A stretch of 63,103 nucleotides of DNA from Candidatus Gastranaerophilales bacterium (GTDB taxonomy: Bacteria; Cyanobacteriota; Vampirovibrionia; Gastranaerophilales; Gastranaerophilaceae): positions 1-63,103 of the forward strand of contig JAEEHV010000078.1 of NCBI GenBank assembly GCA_016280955.1, read 5' to 3'. Positions within the stretch are counted from its first letter, which is position 1. Each line of letters begins with the position of its first letter. The translations under genes were made by a program, and so were the position numbers. Positions 28,213-38,221 of the stretch are shown piece after piece. The notes beneath the pieces are model-generated. The model worked only from the letters and a program-made list of their open reading frames with translations, had not been told where the DNA came from and ran no database searches.

Positions 28213-28827
28213 ATGAACTTAATTCAAGAAGGACAAAAAATCACATTAAATATAATAAAAGATGATATGTTGTATGAGCTGGTGTGTACAATTAAAGCAA
28301 TAAAGGATGACCGGCTTATTCTTGAATTACCGCCATATTTTATGAGATATATTCAATTTCTTGATGTAGGATGCTGCTTTACGGCAAAAGTATTCTCAAA
28401 ACTCGGTACAATTGATTTTAACACTATCGTAATATCATCACCGCTTGAAAACTCTGATGATTTTGAAATTGAGTTAGATTATAATGCTGTCAGATTCACA
28501 CCGGGTGAAGAAATTGCAATAATAAATGCGGTTGAAAAGCTTGAAATATCATACAACGGTAAAATTATATCCGCCAAAACATTTGAAATTTCAACAGAAT
28601 ACTTAAAATTTTACTGTGATACAATATTTGATTTTGAAGAAAGTTTTGATTGCAAATTAATTTTACCGGATGATTATGATACAATATCATTTAGGGCAAC
28701 AGTTATTGAAATTGACCCGGAATACAATAAAGAATATAAAGTTACATATTCAAATATGAACGAATATGACAGGCAAAATTTATTGTATTACATGTATGTA
28801 TATACAAATAGTATGGACACAGAATAG
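28213..28827 (+). CDS. PilZ/YcgR-like two-domain protein (tentative)
   Basis: 204 residues, no signal or membrane segment. Two beta-rich halves (about 1-95 and 96-200) resemble the YcgR-N plus PilZ layout of c-di-GMP-responsive motility brakes, but the RxxxR and D/NxSxxG c-di-GMP motifs are not seen. It starts a short run with the TPR gene (2-base gap). The function is inferred weakly. Confidence 0.45.
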   Translation: MNLIQEGQKITLNIIKDDMLYELVCTIKAIKDDRLILELPPYFMRYIQFLDVGCCFTAKVFSKLGTIDFNTIVISSPLENSDDFEIELDYNAVRFTPGEEIAIINAVEKLEISYNGKIISAKTFEISTEYLKFYCDTIFDFEESFDCKLILPDDYDTISFRATVIEIDPEYNKEYKVTYSNMNEYDRQNLLYYMYVYTNSMDTE

Positions 28828-28829
28828 AC

Positions 28830-30419
28830 ATGAAGAAACTTATGGAAGAAGAACAACAAAATAACAAGACACACAACAAAATGTTTGATCAGATAGAACG
28901 ATGCAAAATAGATTTGCAAAAGGATCCGTCAAACCCATCATTACACATTCGTCTGGGTGACTTGTATCTAAAGTGGCATTTGGACATATATAATTCCGGA
29001 CAATTCATAGATGATGCCATAACTGAATATCAAATAGCGATGGAATCATTACTTGATTCTCCGCAAATATTTTACAAACTTGGTGTTGCATTTTTACACA
29101 AAGGTGATTTGGATAAAGCAGTAAATTATTTTACGACTGCTATTGAAAAGAAAAATTGTTATTATGAAGCATATTACATGCTGGCAGAAACCTTTGTTAA
29201 GAAAGCTCATTTCACCGATGCTACAGATGCAGCTGAGGCAGCCGTATTCTGCGGCGGAATAAAATCTTCAAGTGCCCATTATTTACTTTACAAATTATAT
29301 GATGCACTGTCTTTTAAAAATTCCAAAACAAAATTTAAAGCACTCTGTGAAAAATTCCTGGCATTTGTACTAATGCCGTTTGATAAAATTGCAAGAAATA
29401 ATATTGCTAATACATTAATTTATCTTAGATTCTTTCCGTTATTTATAAAAGGATTTTACGCAATACAGACAAAAAATTACGGACTTGCAGTTGAGTTATA
29501 CAAAGACGCAATAGAAAAAGCTCCGGGCTTTGCACCATTATATTGTGTTTTGGGTGACATTTATCTTTCTACGGGATATTTTGAGGATGCAATTACTGAA
29601 TATAAAATGGCAATCTGGCTTGATTCATTCAATATTGCAGCATACAGGCATCTGTGCCGTGCTTATGAAGAACAGGGAGATTACAATCAGGCTATAGAAA
29701 TATATAACAACCTTATAGCAATGGCACCAAATATTCCTGACTTATACTCAAATCTTGCAAATATATATTATATTAAAGGTGAGTTTGATTTAGCTATCTC
29801 AAATTATCAGACAGCAATCACACTTAACCCGAATCCGAGTTGGACAAGCATAATAGCACAAACTTTGGGATTTGTATTCCAGGAAAACAAATCCGATCCG
29901 GATTCTGCCATATCGGCATACCAAACAGCTTATGTTTTAACTCCTGAAGATATAGATATATATGTAAATTTAGGAAGTGCTTTTTATGATAAAGAGGATT
30001 ATGATAATGCTCTTGCAATATATCGTCAGGCACTCGAATTCCAGCCGCACAATGCAAAAATTCACTGTAATTTGGGTTTCTTGTATTGGGGCAAGGGAGA
30101 TACAAACGAAGCAATGAAATCGTATGAACAGGCTATCAAGTACAATGATTTATATGATATAGCCTATAATAATCTGGGGGTAATTTATCTTGATGATTTG
30201 GGACGGGTTAATGAATCAGTTGAGCTGTTCAGAAAAGCCGTTGAAACAAATCCTAACTATGCACTGGCACATTTTAATCTTGCACGTGCAATATCTATTA
30301 AAGGTGATAAAATAGAAGCCGCAAAATTATATCAAATGGCTCAGGATATAAATAAAATTACGCAAGAGATTGACCCCAAAGATATTGCCGACAAAATTAG
30401 CGAACTGTTTGAATCATAA
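28830..30419 (+). CDS. Tetratricopeptide repeat protein
   Basis: 529 residues with about ten TPR units (for example IFYKLGVAFLHKGDLDKAVNYF near 80-100 and IHCNLGFLYWGKGDTNEAMKSY near 410-430). A hydrophobic insert lies near 180-210. TPR arrays mediate protein-protein contacts. No enzymatic domain is present. Same operon as the PilZ-like gene. Confidence 0.88.
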   Translation: MKKLMEEEQQNNKTHNKMFDQIERCKIDLQKDPSNPSLHIRLGDLYLKWHLDIYNSGQFIDDAITEYQIAMESLLDSPQIFYKLGVAFLHKGDLDKAVNYFTTAIEKKNCYYEAYYMLAETFVKKAHFTDATDAAEAAVFCGGIKSSSAHYLLYKLYDALSFKNSKTKFKALCEKFLAFVLMPFDKIARNNIANTLIYLRFFPLFIKGFYAIQTKNYGLAVELYKDAIEKAPGFAPLYCVLGDIYLSTGYFEDAITEYKMAIWLDSFNIAAYRHLCRAYEEQGDYNQAIEIYNNLIAMAPNIPDLYSNLANIYYIKGEFDLAISNYQTAITLNPNPSWTSIIAQTLGFVFQENKSDPDSAISAYQTAYVLTPEDIDIYVNLGSAFYDKEDYDNALAIYRQALEFQPHNAKIHCNLGFLYWGKGDTNEAMKSYEQAIKYNDLYDIAYNNLGVIYLDDLGRVNESVELFRKAVETNPNYALAHFNLARAISIKGDKIEAAKLYQMAQDINKITQEIDPKDIADKISELFES

Positions 30420-30461
30420 TTGATTTTATATTAATTTTGTCATATAGTATTGGAACAAAGT

Positions 30462-31346
30462 ATGAGTGAAGATAATATAAATGGGTTATCCCATTTGATA
30501 GACAAAGAAATTAATTCAGAAGATAAAATACTAAAGCCGGATTTTAACCAGAAAAGCGGCAGAGAGTTTTTGGCATTTTATCTGCAATCCAAATTTAAAC
30601 AAGTTTTGGCTTTTGATAACAAAGCTGAACAGCCTGTATTCTTGTCTGTAAAACATGATTTTATACAACGTTTTACCAAACGGTTAATAAAACAGCCGGA
30701 AAAACGAATTATGATAGGTATAACAGGAGAGTCCGCATCAGGCAAATCAACCATCTGCGATAAAATTGCAAATACAATACAAAAATTTGATATGCCTGTA
30801 ACAATCTTGTCAACAGATAACTATTTTAACGACATCTCGGCACTAATTGCAAAATACGGTACATTTGATAAATTACGTGACAACGGATATGATGTTGATT
30901 CTCCAAACAGCTTTCAGCTGGACATACTTAAAGAAGATTTGGAAAAAATTTCTACAGGAGAAAACATATATTCTCCTGAATATCTGCCGAACGGAACGGG
31001 CATTTCTGTCCCGAAAGCTAAATACATTGAATCTAACAAAATAGTCGTGGTTGAAGGAATGGCATCAATGTATGGGCATAATAAAGATATTTTTGATGTA
31101 ATAATATACGTTGAAACAGATTTAGATATCAGAAAAGAGCGTTTTTTAAAGAGAGCATACACTGAAAGAAATCAGGATTTAGAAAATGCCGAAAAACACT
31201 GGCAGTATATTCTGGGAGCCGGAGAAAAATATATAAAACCCTACAAAAATTGTGCCGACATAATAATCAACGGCGATACTAATCTGGAATACTTTGCACA
31301 AATCCTTGAATACATTTATACAATTACAAATAATTTTGAAGATTAA
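30462..31346 (+). CDS. Uridine kinase / phosphoribulokinase-family protein
   Basis: 294 residues with a P-loop kinase core: Walker A GESASGKST near 92-100, LSTDNYF and VVVEGMASM, the marks of the Udk/PRK family. The N-terminal 80 residues are an extension of no known fold. Uridine kinase activity is plausible, but substrate residues were not verified. ATG 30462 is chosen over TTG 30450 because GGAA is spaced correctly. Confidence 0.72.
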   Translation: MSEDNINGLSHLIDKEINSEDKILKPDFNQKSGREFLAFYLQSKFKQVLAFDNKAEQPVFLSVKHDFIQRFTKRLIKQPEKRIMIGITGESASGKSTICDKIANTIQKFDMPVTILSTDNYFNDISALIAKYGTFDKLRDNGYDVDSPNSFQLDILKEDLEKISTGENIYSPEYLPNGTGISVPKAKYIESNKIVVVEGMASMYGHNKDIFDVIIYVETDLDIRKERFLKRAYTERNQDLENAEKHWQYILGAGEKYIKPYKNCADIIINGDTNLEYFAQILEYIYTITNNFED

Positions 31347-31434
31347 TTAATATATTTTGCGGCATAGGTATTGATTTATAAATATCTTTATTATATTATT
31401 ATTCTGTCAGAAAAAACCCACAATTGAATATTTT

Positions 31435-31459
31435 AAAGTACCGAAGAATCGGCACTTTT
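31435..31459 (+). terminator. Weak terminator before rpsE
   Basis: AAAGT-CCGA / TCGG-ACTTT stem with one mismatch and AGAA loop, then a short T run. It separates the kinase gene from the ribosomal cluster. Confidence 0.4.
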
Positions 31460-31538
31460 GTATTGTATTTATATTCAATTGAAAACAAAAAAAGCCGAAA
31501 ATAGTGTTACAACTGTTAGAAAATTAGAAAGGTATAAC

Positions 31539-32222
31539 ATGTCAGACGAAAAACTAAATGAAGAATTGTTGGAAGAAACAGCTGAAACTACGGAAGATAC
31601 TGCTGAAGCAACTGAAGAAGTAAATGAAATAGAAGAAGATATTACAGAAGAAGTTGCAGAAGAAGATATGGTAGTTACAAAACTTCCTTCAAAAAAACAA
31701 AGAAACAGAAAGAAAAATGTAGAAACTCAGGAAGCAAAACCTGAATCAGAATGGAAAGAACAAGTTGTTCAAATAAGCCGTGTAACAAAGGTTGTTAAGG
31801 GCGGTAAAAAATTAAGTTTCCGTGCTGTTGTTATTGTAGGTAACAAAAAAGGACAAGTAGGTGTTGGTTGTGCAAAAGCTGCAGAAGTTATCATCGCTAT
31901 CCAAAAAGCTATAGCAGACGGAAGAAAGAACTTAATTAATGTTCCTATTTTCAAAACAACTATTCCGCACCCGATTGTTGGTCGCTCAGGCGCAGGTAAA
32001 GTTATGTTAAGACCGGCAAGCCAAGGTACCGGTATTATCGCAGGTGGTGCAGTTCGTCCTGTACTTGAACTTGCAGGTATCGAAAATATCTTAACAAAAT
32101 CACAAGGTTCTAAATCACCGCTTAACGCAGCTTATGCAACAATCGAAGCTCTTAAATCATTAAGAATGTTTAATGATGTTGCTAAAAAACGTGGTTTAAC
32201 AATGGCTGAATTATTAAACTAA
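31539..32222 (+). CDS. rpsE: Ribosomal protein S5 with long acidic N-terminal extension
   Basis: 227 residues; the S5 core (about 70-225, [23 protein letters not shown] to the C-terminus) is canonical. Residues 1-45 form an extra run dominated by Glu, Thr and Ala, followed by a basic linker KKQRNRKK. The start at 31539 follows AGAAAGG. First gene of rpsE-rpmD-rplO-secY; the genes that usually precede it (rplR, rplF, rpsH) are absent. Confidence 0.95.
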   Translation: MSDEKLNEELLEETAETTEDTAEATEEVNEIEEDITEEVAEEDMVVTKLPSKKQRNRKKNVETQEAKPESEWKEQVVQISRVTKVVKGGKKLSFRAVVIVGNKKGQVGVGCAKAAEVIIAIQKAIADGRKNLINVPIFKTTIPHPIVGRSGAGKVMLRPASQGTGIIAGGAVRPVLELAGIENILTKSQGSKSPLNAAYATIEALKSLRMFNDVAKKRGLTMAELLN

Positions 32223-32268
32223 TCGGCTATTAACAGTTAGAAATTTTAATGATAAAAGGAATATAAAA

Positions 32269-32460
32269 ATGGCAAAAACAGCAAATAAAAAAATTCAAAT
32301 TAAACTTGTTAAAAGTTTAATCGGATGCTCAGAAGCTCAAAAAAAAGTCGCTAAGGCTTTAGGTTTTTCTAAGAAAGACCAAACAGTAGAGCACGAACCA
32401 AGCCCAGTAATTATGGGTATGATTAACAAGATTTCACACTTGTTAGAAGTTATAAAATAG
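32269..32460 (+). CDS. rpmD: Ribosomal protein L30
   Basis: 63 residues matching L30: KKIQIKLVKSLIGCSEAQKKVAKALGF and the central HEPSPVIMGMINKISHLLEV. Lies between rpsE and rplO, as in spc operons. Start after AAAGGAA. Confidence 0.92.
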   Translation: MAKTANKKIQIKLVKSLIGCSEAQKKVAKALGFSKKDQTVEHEPSPVIMGMINKISHLLEVIK

Positions 32461-32484
32461 TTTAAAAGAAAAGGAAAAAATAAA

Positions 32485-32937
32485 ATGGCAGATAGAATTG
32501 AATTATCAGATTTAAGACCTGCTGAAGGTGCAACTAAGAAAACCGTAAGAGTTGGTCGTGGCCGTTCATCAGGATGCGGTAAAACTTCAAGCCGTGGTAA
32601 CAACGGTGAAGGACAAAGATCAGGAAGAACTTCAAAAAGAGGTTTTGAAGGCGGACAGATGCCTGCTTACAGAAGACTTCCTAAGTTGAAAGGCTTCCAA
32701 ATTATTAACAAGATTAACTATGCAGCAATCAATGTCGGCAAGCTTGAATCACTCGGACTTAAAGAAATCTCTCTTGAAACATTAAAAGAAGCTAAAAAAG
32801 TTCATCCGTCAAGCGAAGGTTTAAGAATCTTAGGAAACGGTGAAATTAAAAAAGCTTTAAAAATTAAAGCTAACTACGTAACACCTTCTGCTAAAGAAAA
32901 AATCGAAGCAGCAGGCGGAAAAATTGAATTAGTATAA
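32485..32937 (+). CDS. rplO: Ribosomal protein L15
   Basis: 150 residues with the Gly/Arg-rich N-terminal arm (RVGRGRSSGCGKTSSRGNNGEGQRSG) and the FEGGQMPAYRRLPKLKGF motif that define L15. Start after AAAGGAAA. Followed by a 120-bp palindromic insert before secY. Confidence 0.95.
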   Translation: MADRIELSDLRPAEGATKKTVRVGRGRSSGCGKTSSRGNNGEGQRSGRTSKRGFEGGQMPAYRRLPKLKGFQIINKINYAAINVGKLESLGLKEISLETLKEAKKVHPSSEGLRILGNGEIKKALKIKANYVTPSAKEKIEAAGGKIELV

Positions 32938-32940
32938 AAA

Positions 32941-33042
32941 TGGGTAATCACCCCATCCCAATCTTCCACATCAGTGGAAGGAGGTATCCTGCTTAAAAGC
33001 AGGAATTCTCTCCCCAAATCGGGGAGAGTTAGAGAGGGGTGT
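32941..33042 (+). repeat. Palindromic GC-rich repeat between rplO and secY
   Basis: Three nested hairpins: CTTCCAC/GTGGAAG, CCTGCTT/AAGCAGG and CTCTCCCC/GGGGAGAG, enclosed by CACCCC/GGGGTG arms. The GAGAGGGGTG end resembles the copies at 42371 and 62541. It looks like two REP-like units head to head, inside a ribosomal operon. Confidence 0.7.
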
Positions 33043-33058
33043 AGAGAGGATTTTATAA

Positions 33059-34390
33059 ATGTCAGGAATGAGAATGCCTACAACGGCTGATTTAATGTCA
33101 ATGTGGAATGCATCAGGGCTGAAAGAAAAATTAATATTTACTTTTGGAATGCTGATTTTATTCCGTTTTGGGATACATCTGCCCGTATATGGTATAAATA
33201 ACACTGCTTTTGCAAATTTAGCAGCACAAAATAATTTGCTTGGATTTTTAGACTTATTCACAGGCCGTGCATTAGGTAAAGTATCAATTTTTGCACTGGG
33301 AATCGGTCCTTATATTACGTCATCAATTATTATACAGCTTATGGCCGTAATTGTTCCTCACCTTGAAAAACTGCAAAAAGAAGAAGGCGAAGCAGGAAGA
33401 AGAAAACTGTCACAATACACCAGAATATTCACCGTAATACTGGCAGTTTTTCAGGCAATAATATTTATGGCATATCTTTCTCACCTTCCGGGAACAATTA
33501 ATCCCGGTGTAAACCACACAATGTTTTACATATCTGCAGTACTCAGTATGACAGCAGGTTCTGTTCTTGTTATGTGGATGTCGGAATTAATTACTGAAAA
33601 AGGTATAGGAAATGGCGGTTCATTAATAATATTTGCAGGTATTTTGGCAGGTATTCCGCTATATAGCGACCGTACCGCAAAACTGTTGACACAAGATCCT
33701 ACATTAATTTGGGGCTTGGTATTATTACTGATTATATTCTTTATAACAATGGTATTTATAGTTATTATGCAGGAAGCAGTCAGAAAAGTAATTATTGTTA
33801 ACCCCAAAAGACAAGTAGGAAACAAAGTATATGGCGGAGTTAATACTTTTATTCCGTTCAAGCTGAACCCGGGCGGTGTTATGCCGATAATTTTTGCAAT
33901 CGCAATTTTATTGTTCCCTTCTACCGTACTTGGACTTGTCGGACAGGCACATTTAACAGGAACAGCAGAAACAGTATTCTTATTTTTAAATAAACTGTTT
34001 AATCCGAGCGGTTTCTGGTATTATGTCATATATTTCTTAATGATTGTAGCACTGACATTCTTCTATGCTTCAATTATGCCTAATATGCAGCCAAAAGAAA
34101 TTGCAGAGAATCTGAAAAAATACGGTTCATCCATTCCGGGAATTAAGCCCGGCAAACCGACAGCAGAAGCTCTCGACAAGATTCTGACCAAAACAACGTT
34201 TATAGGTGCTTTGGCTCTTGGATGTATTGCTCTCGTTCCGGCTTTTGCCAGCTATGCAACAAAAATAACAACATTCCAGGGTATTGGTGCAACTTCACTG
34301 ATAATTATGGTTGGTGTTGCTCTTGATTTAATTAATCAGGTTCGTACACACCTTCTCGCAAGAAATTACGAAACATTTTTGAAAGAATAA
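33059..34390 (+). CDS. secY: Preprotein translocase subunit SecY
   Basis: 443 residues with ten membrane helices. SecY marks include FGMLILFRFGIHLPV (helix 1), GRALGKVSIFALGIGPYITSSIIIQL, MWMSELITEKGIGNGGSLIIFAGI and VNPKRQVGNKVYGG. It forms the Sec channel. Start at 33059 after GAGAGGA. Last gene of the cluster, followed by a strong terminator. Confidence 0.96.
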   Translation: MSGMRMPTTADLMSMWNASGLKEKLIFTFGMLILFRFGIHLPVYGINNTAFANLAAQNNLLGFLDLFTGRALGKVSIFALGIGPYITSSIIIQLMAVIVPHLEKLQKEEGEAGRRKLSQYTRIFTVILAVFQAIIFMAYLSHLPGTINPGVNHTMFYISAVLSMTAGSVLVMWMSELITEKGIGNGGSLIIFAGILAGIPLYSDRTAKLLTQDPTLIWGLVLLLIIFFITMVFIVIMQEAVRKVIIVNPKRQVGNKVYGGVNTFIPFKLNPGGVMPIIFAIAILLFPSTVLGLVGQAHLTGTAETVFLFLNKLFNPSGFWYYVIYFLMIVALTFFYASIMPNMQPKEIAENLKKYGSSIPGIKPGKPTAEALDKILTKTTFIGALALGCIALVPAFASYATKITTFQGIGATSLIIMVGVALDLINQVRTHLLARNYETFLKE

Positions 34391-34424
34391 ATGTTTTTAC
34401 AGGTAATTAAATAACAATAAAAAG

Positions 34425-34461
34425 CATCTGAATTTAATAGTTTTAAATTCAGATGTTTTTT
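34425..34461 (+). terminator. Intrinsic terminator after secY
   Basis: 13-bp stem CATCTGAATTTAA/TTAAATTCAGATG followed by six Ts. Confidence 0.88.
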
Positions 34462-34490
34462 ATTGAAAAATATATATTTCAGTGTAAATA

Positions 34491-35402
34491 TCAGCCGTTA
34501 AAACGTTTATCGACACCTTCTTCAAACTGTCTTAATACATCACTGCCTACAAGCTGCTCAAGCTGTGAGCGTTTTTCAAAAAATGTTCCTCTTGCTTTTA
34601 CTTGTTCGTCTACTGCCTCACGGTAAAAAGTATCGGTAATCAGCACGACCTCTTTATTTGAATTTTGTGCTTTTTGAAAATTAACTTCACGTTCTTTAAC
34701 CATTTTAGTAGTCATATCATATAATATTCTGGCAGTCATATAATCATAATAATAATCAACAACTTTTTGCTGCAATTCATCGACTTTACGTACCAATATT
34801 ATCATATCGGCATCTGTTACTTTGGAATATTTATAGTTAAGAGCTTTGGTATCCTCAGACATAATGCCGAGAGTATTACCGCCGATTAGTGCTGCACCTG
34901 CGACAATAGGATTTCCTGAGCCGGCTCCGAGAAATGTTGACATACCGGCAATAGTTGAAAGAACTTTTTTTATAGCTCCGTCATCGGGCTTATCTTTATC
35001 CGGATTGGACAGCTTATATATAGCAAATTTAATTGTATCGCTTTTCATAGCAGCACCCTGCCATAATAGTGATAAGTCTTCAAGCATGTCGTTATAATCC
35101 ATTTCTATCGACTTGGATATTTCCATAGCCATGCTTTTTATACTTAAATCAGCATAGGTTAAGTTCTCCGGTTTCACCTCATTAATAACAGCAGGTTTCG
35201 TATCCAATTTTGGTATGGATAAATCTATTTGCGAGCTTTTATCATATTTTAATTCAGGAACATCAGTTGTCCCGAATCTGTAAAAACTGTCTTTTGGAGT
35301 TTTTAAATCATTAAGCTCAGTTTTTGAAAATGCGATATTTTCGGCATTTTCAAACAGAAAAAATATAAATAAAACTGCTGCTATTAATCTTTTAACCTTC
35401 AT
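34491..35402 (-). CDS. Unknown exported protein, paralogue of the upstream gene
   Basis: 303 residues with a signal peptide (about 1-26). The body is helical: a DYNDMLEDLSLLWQGAAMKSDTIKFAIYKLSNP segment, a Gly/Ala-rich stretch (about 150-180) and coiled-coil helices (about 195-290). The upstream gene encodes the same order (DIKDLEILWKG..IEFALTKLSTP), so the two arose by duplication. They overlap by 11 bases and are co-translated. The coiled-coil part recalls TolC-type hairpins, but no family is recognised. Confidence 0.65.
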   Translation of the reverse strand: MKVKRLIAAVLFIFFLFENAENIAFSKTELNDLKTPKDSFYRFGTTDVPELKYDKSSQIDLSIPKLDTKPAVINEVKPENLTYADLSIKSMAMEISKSIEMDYNDMLEDLSLLWQGAAMKSDTIKFAIYKLSNPDKDKPDDGAIKKVLSTIAGMSTFLGAGSGNPIVAGAALIGGNTLGIMSEDTKALNYKYSKVTDADMIILVRKVDELQQKVVDYYYDYMTARILYDMTTKMVKEREVNFQKAQNSNKEVVLITDTFYREAVDEQVKARGTFFEKRSQLEQLVGSDVLRQFEEGVDKRFNG

Positions 35403-36345
35403 ATTTTTTCCTTATATCCCTTATTTTTCTCTGATACTGAATATCCATATTTTCTTCATCTTTATATTTTTTATTGTTTTTAATATTGTCATATTTTGTT
35501 TCACCGGACTTTTGCATCTCTAAATCATTATTATATAAAAAATTATCAAAATCATACTGGTAAAGTTCCAGTGAATCAACAGCTTTCTTTCCTGCAAGTC
35601 TTTGTAGCTGTATATGATACTTTTTAGCAGCCTGCTCAAGATTAAATTCTCTGATTCTCATAGAATCATATCGTGCCGACTGAATTGAAATCTCTAAAAT
35701 ATCCTTTGATGCAATCGCATTTGAATAATTCTTACTATACAATAAAATTTTTGAACGTGTATCTTTTAACTGGCTTAATGTATTTTTGTAATTATAATAT
35801 GAACTGATTAACGTATCCTGCAAAGACTCAACCATACCGGCAAGTTCAATTAATTCGGTGTCAGTAAGCGGTGTTTCGGTTGGAAGATTTTTTCTGTTTA
35901 TAAGACTTTGTGCAATACGACCTGCAGAATAAGCGGCTGTTTGCACACCATAATTAGTGCCGATAAGACTGGGGACAAAAGATGCACCGCCAATTATTGC
36001 AGAAACAGTCTTTGCCATTAGAGATGAATGTATGCGGCGCTGAGATTCCGGAGTAGAGAGTTTTGTCAAAGCAAACTCTATCATGTTATTATTCTCAATG
36101 GTACCCTTCCACAAAATCTCCAAATCTTTAATGTCGTGTTCTTTTTGCTGATCAATAATCTTAACCAAATCATCAGATTTATTAATTAACAAAGAACCGC
36201 CTAAGTCTTTAGCCGTATCTTGATACTCAATTTTTGGTTTTTCAATATCATTATTATCCAGCATTATAATCTCACGTGCTGCAGCATCAGCAAAAGAAAT
36301 TGTAAGCATAGATATAATAAAAGCAAAACTTAAGTATTTTTTCAT
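35392..36345 (-). CDS. Unknown exported protein, paralogue of the downstream gene
   Basis: 317 residues, signal peptide (about 1-22, ending in ADAAA). Same plan as its neighbour: an LEILWKGTIENNNMIEFALTKLSTP segment, a hydrophobic Gly/Ala segment (about 115-150), then coiled-coil helices with many Tyr, and a charged tail. Probably periplasmic or outer-membrane associated and acting as a pair. Confidence 0.65.
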   Translation of the reverse strand: MKKYLSFAFIISMLTISFADAAAREIIMLDNNDIEKPKIEYQDTAKDLGGSLLINKSDDLVKIIDQQKEHDIKDLEILWKGTIENNNMIEFALTKLSTPESQRRIHSSLMAKTVSAIIGGASFVPSLIGTNYGVQTAAYSAGRIAQSLINRKNLPTETPLTDTELIELAGMVESLQDTLISSYYNYKNTLSQLKDTRSKILLYSKNYSNAIASKDILEISIQSARYDSMRIREFNLEQAAKKYHIQLQRLAGKKAVDSLELYQYDFDNFLYNNDLEMQKSGETKYDNIKNNKKYKDEENMDIQYQRKIRDIRKKYEG

Positions 36346-36381
36346 ACTAATATATATACCCTAAAAAACAAACCGTTTCAA

Positions 36382-37191
36382 TTAATACCCGTTAAGAAGT
36401 AACAAACTCGCCCATATTATAATGATTCCGGACATAATACCCGTAATTGCATAATGCCAGTCACCATACTCATGAGAAAGCGGCAAGAGAGTATCAAACG
36501 AAATATAAATCATAATTCCGACAACTGCAATCAATAAGAAACCTATAAAAGCTTCCGGTAAAAACCAATGTAACAGACCTAAACCGATGATTGCACCGAT
36601 AGGTTCGGTTATACCTGTCCAGAACGAATACCAGATAGCTTTCCTTTTCATTCCGGTTGCGTGATAGATAGGTAATGCAACCGCAATACCTTCGGGAATA
36701 TTGTGTAAAGCTATAGCAACAGCAACGGATGCACCGAGAGCAAGGTCTTGTGATGATACAAGAAATGTTCCCAAGCCTTCGGGGAAATTGTGAATTGCAA
36801 TCGCTATTGCAGTCAATAAGCCGGCTCTTTTAATTTTGTGCTTTCTTTTACAATGTTCATCATCCGAAGGACAATCTTCATTAAAATCTTCTTCTTCAAC
36901 GTGATCCGGAATAAATTCATCAATCAATTTTGCTATAACAACACCGGTAATAAATCCCCAGAACAACATCCAGTGATATTTAACAGGATAATGAGATTTT
37001 AATAAATTTTCAGCAGTTAAAAGTATTTCCGTAAATGATACGAAAATCATTACCCCGGCTGAAAAACCGAGACCGAGCGACAAAACTTTTAAATTGCCTT
37101 TATTCACAAAAAATGTAATAAATCCGCCGATAACGGTTGCGAATCCGGCAAAAAATGTCATTAAAAGAGGTATCTGCCAGTGTTCAATCAT
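36382..37191 (-). CDS. zupT: ZIP-family divalent metal importer
   Basis: 269 residues with about eight membrane helices and a His/Asp/Cys-rich cytoplasmic loop (about 95-118). The ZIP metal-binding helices carry HNFPEG and HNIPEG, the ZupT signature. Imports zinc and related cations. The gene is monocistronic and convergent with nothing. Confidence 0.92.
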   Translation of the reverse strand: MIEHWQIPLLMTFFAGFATVIGGFITFFVNKGNLKVLSLGLGFSAGVMIFVSFTEILLTAENLLKSHYPVKYHWMLFWGFITGVVIAKLIDEFIPDHVEEEDFNEDCPSDDEHCKRKHKIKRAGLLTAIAIAIHNFPEGLGTFLVSSQDLALGASVAVAIALHNIPEGIAVALPIYHATGMKRKAIWYSFWTGITEPIGAIIGLGLLHWFLPEAFIGFLLIAVVGIMIYISFDTLLPLSHEYGDWHYAITGIMSGIIIIWASLLLLNGY

Positions 37192-37295
37192 TTGCTATTT
37201 TATCCTTTACAGAATAATTCTAACATAAAAATTCAATGTATCAAATTTGATTTTTATGTGTTTTAATATAAATAAGATGAATTAAGGATATGGAT

Positions 37296-38159
37296 ATGGA
37301 CGGTCAAACAAGTATAAGAATAGGCAATGTATTATTTTCAGATTTCATAAAATCAGGAAAAGCAGAAACTTTCACTAAAAATAAAAAAACATATAATAAA
37401 ATCACTCTAAACACAAAAGATTTATTAAAATATACCAAGGATGATATTTATAATTATAATGAAGAACGTTGTTTTTGGGGAAAACATATATATAATTTGG
37501 ATGATTATGCACTGGATATTTTGCATAAAACAAAAAATAGCTGTGAAATTCTCATTATGTCACTGAAACATATTGTTAACAAAGGACAGGGACATGAAAG
37601 TGAAACAGAAGAAATATACAGAGGTGCAATATCTAAAACTAAAACAAAAAAAGGAGAAGTAATTAAGTATCATATTACAGAAGGTGAAATAGACTTATAT
37701 ACCGGGAATACAAAACCGAACGGGAAAATTGTACGAGCACACAGAGAACCCGTATTTCCTGAAAAGTATTTGGATTATTTATATAATTTGGATGATAGAA
37801 CCATAAAAATAATAAAAGATTGGTATGGATTGTTCAGAGAAAAGAAATCGCCCGAAGATATTGGGAAAATGTGGGGAATAAAAAGAAACAGAGTTAACGA
37901 AATTGTAAAGATAGCAGTCCACAGGCTCAGAGATATGTCACAAGATGAAATGATAAAACCAATTAGAGAAACTAATCAAAATCATTATACTATAAGAGAT
38001 TACATCAATGCTTTAAATGAATTAGAAAATAATCTAAAGCATAGTTTAATGAAAAAAATCAAAAGGTGCATAATCGATGATAGTATTTTACAAGAATATT
38101 CAAGAATAAAAAAACTTGAAGATATTATAAATGAATGGAAAAAACAAAAAGAGATATAA
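37296..38159 (+). CDS. Unknown protein with sigma-region-4-like helix-turn-helix
   Basis: 287 residues, cytosolic. Residues about 165-215 (DRTIKIIKDWYGLF..SPEDIGKMWGIKRNRVNEIVKIAVHRLRDM) read like sigma region 4, with a helix-turn-helix. The N-terminal half is Lys/Asn/Tyr-rich and unrecognised; no region 2 is seen, so it is not a full sigma factor. Base use is more AT-rich than its neighbours, which may mean transfer. ATG 37296 is chosen for spacing to AAGGAT. Confidence 0.6.
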   Translation: MDGQTSIRIGNVLFSDFIKSGKAETFTKNKKTYNKITLNTKDLLKYTKDDIYNYNEERCFWGKHIYNLDDYALDILHKTKNSCEILIMSLKHIVNKGQGHESETEEIYRGAISKTKTKKGEVIKYHITEGEIDLYTGNTKPNGKIVRAHREPVFPEKYLDYLYNLDDRTIKIIKDWYGLFREKKSPEDIGKMWGIKRNRVNEIVKIAVHRLRDMSQDEMIKPIRETNQNHYTIRDYINALNELENNLKHSLMKKIKRCIIDDSILQEYSRIKKLEDIINEWKKQKEI

Positions 38160-38173
38160 TATAAAATAACCTC

Positions 38174-38202
38174 TTTACAAAAATTTTTCAGCAAGTTATA
38201 TT
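38174..38202 (+). promoter_or_regulatory. Promoter of tRNA-Asp
   Basis: TTTACA (38174-38179), 17-bp spacer, TATATT (38197-38202), 19 bases before the tRNA. Confidence 0.6.
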
Positions 38203-38221
38203 TAATAAGTAAACCACTGAT

